Below, one piece after another: positions 7,251 to 12,810 of a stretch of 13,647 nucleotides of DNA. The position numbers and the translations under genes were made by a program. The stretch covers positions 1 through 13,647 of the forward strand of contig JALQSZ010000017.1 of the NCBI GenBank assembly GCA_023264135.1, given 5' to 3'. Within the stretch, counting starts at the first letter, position 1; the number at the start of each line of letters is the position of its first letter. The DNA is from Acidimicrobiales bacterium. Lineage in GTDB: Bacteria > Actinomycetota > Acidimicrobiia > Acidimicrobiales > Acidimicrobilacustridaceae. The notes beneath the pieces were generated by a model. It had not been told where the DNA came from and searched no databases. It saw only the letters and a list, made by a program, of their open reading frames with translations.

Positions 7251-8039
7251 ATGGGCGAACTTCGAATTCAAGGTCTGACAGCAGAAGTTGCAGGCCGACA
7301 AATCCTCAACGGCGTCGACCTCGTGGTGAAGTCCGGCGAAGTCCACGCCGTGATGGGTCCAAACGGTGCGGGCAAGTCGACCCTTTCGCATGTGCTCATG
7401 GGGAAGCCTGGCTACACCGTGACTGGTGGTTCCGTTTCGATCGATGGAGTCGACCTTCTTTCTCTGCCCACCTACGAACGGGCGAAGGCGGGCCTCTTTC
7501 TTGCCATGCAGTATCCAGTTGAAGTTCCCGGAGTGAGTCTCCAGGAACTGCTCACCGAAGCACTTTCGGCCCAAGGCCGCGACGCTTCAGTAGTTCACGC
7601 CGCGGTCGCTGCGGAAGCAGAACGAATTGGTTTGGCCACACGACTTCTTGATCGTCCGGTGAATGTCGATCTTTCCGGTGGCGAGAAGAAGCGCAACGAA
7701 ACGATGCAACTTGCAGTGCTTCGACCGAAATTCGCAATTCTCGACGAACTCGACTCCGGTCTCGATGTCGACGCGTTGCGCGCCTGTTCACGACGCGTCG
7801 AAGCGGCGACAACTGAGTTCGATCTCGGCGTCCTTGCGATCACTCACTATTCGCGACTCCTTGAAGAGTTGAAGCCCGATGTCGTGCACGTACTTGCCCA
7901 AGGTCGCATCGTTGCGTCGGGTGGTCCGGAACTGGCCGACGAACTTGAACGAACTGGCTACGCCGAATGGGTGGAAGACGAAGCGCCGACTCCGGCAGTC
8001 GATCCATTTGCTGACCCCTTCGCCGATCCGTTCGCATGA
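7251..8039 (+). CDS. sufC: Fe-S assembly ATPase SufC, copy 1 (sufBDC-type unit)
   Basis: 262 residues, starting at the ATG one base after the ferredoxin stop; upstream codons in this frame lie inside the ferredoxin gene. Seen: Walker A GPNGAGKST (36-44), Q-loop Gln87 in 'AMQYPVEVPG', signature LSGGEKKRNE (141-150), Walker B 'FAILDELDSGLDVDAL' with Asp165-Glu166, and switch His199 ('ITHYSRLLEEL'). All ATPase motifs are intact, and the 'DSGLDVDAL' block separates SufC from other ABC ATPases. Role: ATP-driven remodelling of the SufB-SufD core. Oddities: a second complete SufC lies at 11336-12085, clearly diverged in the helical region, and this copy has a C-terminal tail 'VDPFADPFADPFA', three tandem DPFA units beyond the normal end. 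The next gene starts inside the stop (ATGA). Confidence 0.95.
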   Translation: MGELRIQGLTAEVAGRQILNGVDLVVKSGEVHAVMGPNGAGKSTLSHVLMGKPGYTVTGGSVSIDGVDLLSLPTYERAKAGLFLAMQYPVEVPGVSLQELLTEALSAQGRDASVVHAAVAAEAERIGLATRLLDRPVNVDLSGGEKKRNETMQLAVLRPKFAILDELDSGLDVDALRACSRRVEAATTEFDLGVLAITHYSRLLEELKPDVVHVLAQGRIVASGGPELADELERTGYAEWVEDEAPTPAVDPFADPFADPFA

Positions 8040-8332
8040 GTCCTCGCGATCGAGTTTTGACCCCTGAGGAAGTTGCCGAACGATTGGCGACGGTCCCGGA
8101 GTGGTCAATGGTCGATGGTCATCTGCATCGCGAATTCACCTACGCCAATTTCACCGAGGCGTGGGCATTTATGAATCGAGTTGCTCCGATCGCCGAGCAA
8201 CTTGATCATCATCCGAACTGGTCAAACGTTTGGAACAGCGTCGTGATCGATATCACCAGTCACGACAGTGGTGGTCCCACCGAGCGTTGCTTCGCGCTCG
8301 CAAAGGGGATCGACGGAGTTGTCAGCATCTGA
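8036..8332 (+). CDS. Pterin-4a-carbinolamine dehydratase (4a-hydroxytetrahydrobiopterin dehydratase)
   Basis: 98 residues, full length for the family. Seen: the active-site set His58-His59-Pro60 ('DHHPNWSNVWNSVVIDI') and His76-Asp77 ('TSHDSGGPT'), at the same spacing as the human enzyme (His61/His62 to His79). Known reaction: dehydration of 4a-hydroxytetrahydropterin to quinonoid dihydropterin, recycling the pterin cofactor of aromatic amino acid hydroxylases. Many bacteria have the gene without such a hydroxylase, so its real role here is open. The ATG overlaps the sufC stop by 4 bases, tying it to the sufD transcript. No RBS is obvious, and translational coupling is likely. Confidence 0.9.
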   Translation: MSPRDRVLTPEEVAERLATVPEWSMVDGHLHREFTYANFTEAWAFMNRVAPIAEQLDHHPNWSNVWNSVVIDITSHDSGGPTERCFALAKGIDGVVSI

Positions 8333-8344
8333 CACGATCGGGTC

Positions 8345-9556
8345 ATGGCAGAGGCCCTTCCCGTTCTTCCCCTCGACGATGACGACTATTGGGCGGATCC
8401 TTATCCGATACTCGCTGAACTTCGTGAGGATCATCGGACAGCGGTAACCCCCGAGGGAATCAAGGCAATTCTTCGTTGGGACGATGCCGAGGAAATCAAA
8501 AAGCGCCCCGAGTTCATTAACGAAGGTCTTGAGTACATCGAGGCACGAGGCTTCAAACCAGGCGACCCGCTCTATGAGTGGCGTCGATATTCAATCGGCG
8601 CGCAGAACGGCGAGGATCACCGACGTCTTCGGAGTCTCGTGAACAGAGCGCTCACGCCAAAGTCCGCCGACAAAGTTCGACCCGTGGTTCGTCAGCATGT
8701 TCGCGATCTACTCGAACGTCATGCGGGTGACGGCGGATTCGATGTTCGCCAACACATTCGCATCGTTCCGTTTCTTTCGATTGCTGCGTTTCTCGAGATC
8801 TCCCCGGATGAGGCTGCGGAAGTTGGCGCAAAAATGAAGGGTGGAAGCGGCGACGCGTTTGGTCCGAATGTGACGCAAGAAATTCGAGACAAAGCGAATG
8901 ACACCTTTGCTGCTGTCATGGAGTTTGTTGGTGAACTTGTTGAAGATCGCCGACGTGAACCGCGCGACGATTTACTTACCCGTCTCATTGCGGCAGAAGA
9001 AGACGGTGATCGGCTAAGTCGCGAGGAACTCATCGTTCTTTTCACCAATATTTTCTCTGGCGCGGTGGAAACCACATCGAGCGTGATGACTTCGATGTTC
9101 ATGGAATTTGCGCGACATCCCGATCAACTCGAACTGCTGCGGTCTGCTCCCGATGACTTGGTTCGTGGGGCAGTGGAAGAAGTTCTTCGCTATCGGCCGG
9201 GCTTTTACGCCTCAGGAAATAAGACGACACAGGCGACAGAACTCGCCGGATTGCATTTCGAAACCGACGAACCGGTGACCACGATCATTGGTGGCCCTAA
9301 CCGGGACCCACGTCGTTATGACGATCCAAATCGTTTCGACATCACTCGCGATCCCACGTTGTGGTCGTTCACCTTCAGCATGGGCCCGCACTTTTGTCTC
9401 GGACAAGCGTTAGCTCGTGCGGAATTGCAAGAGACGGCACTTGCAATTGCCGCGCATACGCGAAACCTCGAACTCACTGCTGAGCCGAGATGGCTCTCGC
9501 GAGTGATGGTCAATCATGTCGACCAGTGTCCGATCCGCTACGAGTTCGTCCCGTAA
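8345..9556 (+). CDS. Cytochrome P450 monooxygenase
   Basis: A soluble 403-residue bacterial-type P450 without an N-terminal membrane anchor. Seen: the I-helix oxygen-activation segment 'GAVETTSS' (Gly239-Thr244, with Gly-Ala where Ala-Gly is usual), the K-helix ExxR pair Glu279/Arg282 ('EEVLRYRP'), and the haem loop 'FSMGPHFCLGQALARAE' with Cys351 as thiolate ligand. 'GAQNGEDHRRLRSLVNRALTP' is the typical C-helix haem-propionate region. Family or substrate cannot be named from this reading; sterol- or fatty-acid-acting actinobacterial P450s are possible. It starts 12 nt after the dehydratase stop without a good RBS; CACGAT six bases before the ATG is a weak -10-like element, so it may be co-transcribed or separately initiated. 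No reductase or classical ferredoxin gene is adjacent except the upstream Rieske protein. Confidence 0.95.
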   Translation: MAEALPVLPLDDDDYWADPYPILAELREDHRTAVTPEGIKAILRWDDAEEIKKRPEFINEGLEYIEARGFKPGDPLYEWRRYSIGAQNGEDHRRLRSLVNRALTPKSADKVRPVVRQHVRDLLERHAGDGGFDVRQHIRIVPFLSIAAFLEISPDEAAEVGAKMKGGSGDAFGPNVTQEIRDKANDTFAAVMEFVGELVEDRRREPRDDLLTRLIAAEEDGDRLSREELIVLFTNIFSGAVETTSSVMTSMFMEFARHPDQLELLRSAPDDLVRGAVEEVLRYRPGFYASGNKTTQATELAGLHFETDEPVTTIIGGPNRDPRRYDDPNRFDITRDPTLWSFTFSMGPHFCLGQALARAELQETALAIAAHTRNLELTAEPRWLSRVMVNHVDQCPIRYEFVP

Positions 9557-9580
9557 ACGACCCGTTTGCAGGTTGCGACC

Positions 9581-10054
9581 TCAGGCAGACGCTTCGTCGA
9601 TACCTTGAGCGAGTGTGTTCCACGCAAGCGTTGCGCACTTGATGCGAACCGGGAATTTCACGACACCGCGAAGAGCTTCGAGATCGCCCAACTTCACATC
9701 GGGAGCTTCGATCGGCTCGGTGGTCTCCGCGCCTTCGAGTGAGTTTTCGTGAATCGACATCATTGCTTTGAATGCACGAGTGAGATCGTCGATCTCGGCA
9801 ATGGTCTTGCCCTTCACTGCTGCCGACATCATCGATGCCGAGGACTGGCTAATCGAACAGCCTTGACCGGAGATGCGGATATCGGAAACGCGGCCATCGG
9901 CATCGAGTTCGAGATACAGCACGATTTCATCGCCACACAGCGGGTTGAATCCCTCGACCCGATGGGCAGGAGGTGTTTCGAGCTCACCGCGGTTACGCGG
10001 ATTGCGGTAGTGATCGAGGATGATCTCTCGGTAGAGGTCTTCGAGGCCGGGCAT
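9581..10054 (-). CDS. sufU: Sulfur-transfer/scaffold protein SufU
   Basis: From the ATG at 10054 the protein has 157 residues. This start has a strong RBS, and the conserved 'LEDLYREIILDHYRNPRNRGEL' begins at residue 4; the frame stays open further upstream but encodes low-complexity sequence. Seen: the zinc/cysteine set Cys40-Gly-Asp42 ('NPLCGDEI'), Cys66 ('GQGCSIS') and Cys140 ('RIKCATLAW'), matching the Zn-binding ligands of Bacillus SufU, plus the SufU-type insertion between Cys66 and Cys140. Role: accepts persulfide sulfur from SufS by zinc-ligand exchange and passes it to SufBCD. Last gene of the minus-strand suf unit, 43 bases after sufS. Its stop faces the P450 stop across 24 bases. 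Confidence 0.95.
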   Translation of the reverse strand: MPGLEDLYREIILDHYRNPRNRGELETPPAHRVEGFNPLCGDEIVLYLELDADGRVSDIRISGQGCSISQSSASMMSAAVKGKTIAEIDDLTRAFKAMMSIHENSLEGAETTEPIEAPDVKLGDLEALRGVVKFPVRIKCATLAWNTLAQGIDEASA

Positions 10055-10062
10055 CGGCGGCA

Positions 10063-10068
10063 CTCCCT
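10063..10068 (-). promoter_or_regulatory. Ribosome binding site deciding the sufU start
   Basis: AGGGAG on the minus strand, 8 nt before the ATG at 10054. It selects this codon over the longer open frame extending to 10201. Confidence 0.65.
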
Positions 10069-10097
10069 GTGCGTGGTGTTGGTGTGAGCGTAGGGGA

Positions 10098-11345
10098 CTA
10101 GAGGGTGAAGAACGCGCCAGTTGCGTCGAGGGCGTCGGCGAGGGCATCGATATCGGCGGTGTCGTTGTAGACGTAGACCGACGCACGGGCGGTAGCGCCA
10201 ATGCCGAGAAGCTTCATGAGTGGTTTGGCGCAGTGATGGCCGGCGCGAACGCAGACCGCGTGCTGATCGAGTACCTGGGAAATGTCATGCGGGTGGAGGC
10301 CATCGAAATCGAAACTGAAGACGCCACCACGTTCAAGGGGATTGGACGGACCATGGATGTGGATGCGGTCGCCGAATCGCTCGTGAAGTGTCGTCATCGT
10401 GTACTCGGTGAGCGCAATTTCGTGAGCCCGGACATTGTCCATGCCCACGCCATTGAGCCATTCGATTGCCGCGCCAAGTCCGATGATTTCGGCGATGGGT
10501 GGCGTCCCTGCTTCGAACTTCCAGGGAAGATCGTTGGTGGTGAAACCGTCGAGTCGAACATCGCGAATCATTTCGCCGCCACCGAGGAACGGTGGCATTG
10601 CTTCGAGAAGTTCTTCGCGTCCGTACAGCACGCCGATGCCGGTTGGACCGCACATCTTGTGGCCGGAGAATGCAAGGAAGTCGGCACCAAGTTCTTGAAC
10701 GTTGGTTGCACTGTGCGGCACTGATTGGCAGCCGTCGATGATGCTGATGGCACCGGCTTTGCGGGCAGCATCGGTCAGTGTGCGAACGGGGTTCATTGTT
10801 CCGAGAACATTCGACATTGCCGTGACCGAAAGAACTTTCGCGCCATCAAGGAGTGCGTCGAGTTCGGAAAGGTCGAGTCGGCCCTCGTTGTCGAGCGGAA
10901 TCCAACGGAGCTCGATGCCAATCTCGGCAACAAGCATGTGCCACGGAACGATGTTCGCGTGATGTTCCATGTGACTTAACACGACGACATCGCCTGCGGA
11001 AAGATTTGCGCGGCCCCAACTTTGAGCAACGAGATTGAGTGACTCGGTCGCGTTCTTTGTGAAGATGATTTCGGAAGACGAACGCGCTCCAATGAAATCG
11101 CGCACGAGAGCGCGAGCGATCTCCATGCGGTTTGTTGCTTCTTCCGCGATCATGTACACACCGCGATGCACGTTGGAATTGATCGTGCGGTAGTAGTCGT
11201 CCATCGACGCCAGAACTGATTGCGGCTTCTGCGAGGTTGCGGCAGAGTCGAGATACACGATCTTCTTTCCGTGCACGTCGCGAGAAAGAAGCGGGAACTG
11301 CTCCTTGATGAGCGTTCCGTCGATGGGGTCGGTGCTCACAGCCAT
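10098..11345 (-). CDS. sufS: Cysteine desulfurase SufS
   Basis: 415 residues, a class-V PLP-dependent aminotransferase-fold enzyme of the normal SufS length. Seen: N-terminal 'FPLLSRDVHGKKIVYLDSAATSQKP', 'NSNVHRGVYMIAEEAT', the cofactor-stacking His in 'SHMEHHANIVPW', 'IIDGCQSVPH', the PLP Schiff-base Lys230 in 'FSGHKMCGPTGIGVLYG', and the catalytic Cys372 in 'RAGHHCAKPLM'. Reaction: L-cysteine to L-alanine with a persulfide on Cys372, handed to SufU encoded next. The ATG overlaps the end of sufC copy 2 by 10 bases, so coupling is likely; a GTG two codons later is an alternative. The order sufC-sufS-sufU follows the actinobacterial/Firmicutes pattern but without sufB and sufD. Confidence 0.96.
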   Translation of the reverse strand: MAVSTDPIDGTLIKEQFPLLSRDVHGKKIVYLDSAATSQKPQSVLASMDDYYRTINSNVHRGVYMIAEEATNRMEIARALVRDFIGARSSSEIIFTKNATESLNLVAQSWGRANLSAGDVVVLSHMEHHANIVPWHMLVAEIGIELRWIPLDNEGRLDLSELDALLDGAKVLSVTAMSNVLGTMNPVRTLTDAARKAGAISIIDGCQSVPHSATNVQELGADFLAFSGHKMCGPTGIGVLYGREELLEAMPPFLGGGEMIRDVRLDGFTTNDLPWKFEAGTPPIAEIIGLGAAIEWLNGVGMDNVRAHEIALTEYTMTTLHERFGDRIHIHGPSNPLERGGVFSFDFDGLHPHDISQVLDQHAVCVRAGHHCAKPLMKLLGIGATARASVYVYNDTADIDALADALDATGAFFTL

Positions 11346-12085
11346 GCGTCGTACCCTTCGGCTTCAAGCTTGCGAGAAAGCTCCGGGCCGCCGGATTCGA
11401 CAATGCGTCCATTGATGAGCACGTGAACGAACGACGGATTCAGTTCGTCGAGCAAGCGCTGATAATGGGTGATCGCAAGGATGCCGAGATCGGGTCGGGC
11501 GGCAAGAACTTCGCGCACGCCTTTTGCAACAACCCGCAATGCATCGATATCGAGACCGGAATCGGTTTCATCGAGGATCGCGATGTCGGGCTGCAAGATC
11601 GCCATTTGAAGAATCTCATTGCGCTTCTTCTCGCCACCGGAGAATCCTTCATTGAGGTAGCGATCGGCGAAGGATGGATCCATGTCGAGGCGCGTCATCC
11701 AGTCCATGATCTCGAGTCGCAGCTCGAGCATCGAAAGATCGATACCGCGCCGGGCCGACCATGCTTGCCGGAGGAAGTTGAGAACCGACACGCCTTGAAT
11801 CTCTTGCGGGTACTGGAAGGCAAGAAACATTCCGGACTTGGCACGCACATCGGTAGGCCAGTCGGTGACATCGTCACCTTTGAACAGAATGCGACCCGAG
11901 GTCACCTGGTATTCGGGGCTTCCAAGAAGTGCGGACGCGAGAGTCGACTTACCGGAACCGTTCGGGCCCATGAGCGCATGGACCTCGCCGGCACCAATCA
12001 CAAGGTCGACTCCACGAAGGATCTCCACCGGATTCTCACCCGCAGTAGAGACGTGAAGATCCTCGATGCTGAAGAGGGGGGACAT
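11336..12085 (-). CDS. sufC: Fe-S assembly ATPase SufC, copy 2 (sufSU-linked)
   Basis: 249 residues. Seen: Walker A GPNGSGKST (40-48), Q-loop Gln91 in 'AFQYPQEIQGVSVLNFLRQA', signature FSGGEKKRNE (148-157), Walker B 'IAILDETDSGLDIDAL' with Asp172-Glu173, and switch His207 ('ITHYQRLLDELNP'). The Q-loop and 'DETDSGLD' blocks are the more canonical SufC form of the two copies. It is first in the minus-strand unit with sufS and sufU and has its own operator and a probable leaderless start (TAGACT six bases before the ATG, no Shine-Dalgarno). By eye it shares somewhat under half its residues with copy 1, so the two are not a recent duplication. It lacks the DPFA tail. Which copy pairs with SufB-SufD is not decidable here. 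Confidence 0.96.
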   Translation of the reverse strand: MSPLFSIEDLHVSTAGENPVEILRGVDLVIGAGEVHALMGPNGSGKSTLASALLGSPEYQVTSGRILFKGDDVTDWPTDVRAKSGMFLAFQYPQEIQGVSVLNFLRQAWSARRGIDLSMLELRLEIMDWMTRLDMDPSFADRYLNEGFSGGEKKRNEILQMAILQPDIAILDETDSGLDIDALRVVAKGVREVLAARPDLGILAITHYQRLLDELNPSFVHVLINGRIVESGGPELSRKLEAEGYDAWL

Positions 12086-12091
12086 AGCGGC

Positions 12092-12097
12092 AGTCTA
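12092..12097 (-). promoter_or_regulatory. -10 box of a probable leaderless promoter for sufC copy 2
   Basis: TAGACT on the minus strand ends 6 nt before the ATG at 12085; no Shine-Dalgarno is present. The operator-like dyad (12110-12137) lies just upstream, over the -35 region. Confidence 0.5.
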
Positions 12098-12109
12098 GGA
12101 CCTGCAGGG

Positions 12110-12137
12110 GATTCGCACTACCGCCGTAGGAGAAATT
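12110..12137 (-). promoter_or_regulatory. Putative suf operator, copy 3 (upstream of sufC copy 2-sufS-sufU)
   Basis: Read on the minus strand: AATTTCTCCTA, spacer CGGCGG, TAGTGCGAATC. This is the same 11-6-11 architecture as the sites before sufB and sufD, with the strong arm TAGGAGAAATT on the plus strand at 12127-12137. Relative to its gene it has the same orientation as the sufD copy. It sits in the 72-base gap between the hydrolase 3' end and the sufC start, 24 bases before the ATG. Sequence identity is seen; the regulatory role is inferred. Confidence 0.7.
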
Positions 12138-12157
12138 ATCCGAGGTCGCTTGACGGC

Positions 12158-12763
12158 TTACCAGCCGCGGTCGACCCACTCCTGAAGATGTGGTCGTTCG
12201 TTGCCGATGGTTGTCCAGTTGCCATGGCCCGGAAGCACGATTGTGTCGGCCGGGTAGGTGAAGAGCCGTTGATCGAGTGAGTCGATGATCGTGGCGAAAT
12301 CTCCACCTTCGAATGAGGTGTTGCCGGGACCGCCAGGGAACAGGGTGTCGCCGGAAAACAACAGCGGGCTGCCTTCGAGGGCGAAGCACATCGACCCGCG
12401 TGTGTGACCGGGCGTTGCAATGGTGCGGAGCCGAAGACGACCGACCTCGATGACGTTGTCGTCTTCAAGAATGCTGTCGTAGGAAGGGAGCATGTCGCTG
12501 TCAGCTGCGGTGACCGCGACGTCGTAACCGGCATCGCGAACGGCGGGAACCGATTGGATGTGATCCCAGTGGCCGTGTGTCTCGATCACACGTCGCACCC
12601 CGAGTGCACTGCAGAGTTCAAGCAATCGCTCATGCTCATTGGCGGCGTCGATGAGAACGCCATCGCCGGTCTCGGTGCAGCGAATCACGAACACGTTGTT
12701 GTCCATAGGTCCGACGACGACAGCGTGGACCTCGAAACCGGTTTCAGCGAGAAGGAGGGTCAT
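12158..12763 (-). CDS. Metallo-beta-lactamase-fold hydrolase (glyoxalase II-like)
   Basis: The start at ATG 12763 gives 201 residues. The open frame continues upstream, but that part overlaps the divergent gene and shows no family features. Seen: the metal-binding motif 'THGHWDH' (His63, His65, Asp67, His68), His120 in 'ATPGHTRGS', bridging Asp139 in 'LFSGDTLF', and a terminal His in 'VLPGHGNW'. This is a complete two-metal site for hydrolysis of thioesters or related esters. 'SGDTLFPGGPGNTSFEGGDFATIIDSL' fits the glyoxalase II/YcbL type, so hydroxyacylglutathione-like or mycothiol-ester substrates are plausible. No RBS is clear; GAGACT six bases before the ATG could be a -10 for a leaderless message. 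Divergent from the oxidoreductase, with 47 bases between starts. Confidence 0.9.
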   Translation of the reverse strand: MTLLLAETGFEVHAVVVGPMDNNVFVIRCTETGDGVLIDAANEHERLLELCSALGVRRVIETHGHWDHIQSVPAVRDAGYDVAVTAADSDMLPSYDSILEDDNVIEVGRLRLRTIATPGHTRGSMCFALEGSPLLFSGDTLFPGGPGNTSFEGGDFATIIDSLDQRLFTYPADTIVLPGHGNWTTIGNERPHLQEWVDRGW

Positions 12764-12798
12764 GGGCACAGTCTCGCAGCCGAATGCGCTTCGAGGGG

Positions 12799-12804
12799 TA
12801 CCGT
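12799..12804 (+). promoter_or_regulatory. -10 box of a probable leaderless promoter for the MDR oxidoreductase
   Basis: TACCGT (TANNNT) ends 6 nt before the ATG at 12811. A GAGGGG just upstream (12793-12798) lies 12 nt from the ATG, too far for a good ribosome site. Confidence 0.4.
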
Positions 12805-12810
12805 TCGGCC

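Noticed and set aside
9557..9580. Bidirectional intrinsic terminator between P450 and sufU
   Set aside because: Stems are only 4 bp and there is no T-run on either strand.
12096..12113. TAGGA near the sufC copy 2 start as a fourth operator half-site
   Set aside because: It matches only five bases and overlaps the -10 region; no paired arm at the right spacing.
11423..12280. 285-codon plus-strand open frame opposite sufC copy 2
   Set aside because: No recognisable domain; it runs through sufC, its promoter, the operator and into the hydrolase gene.
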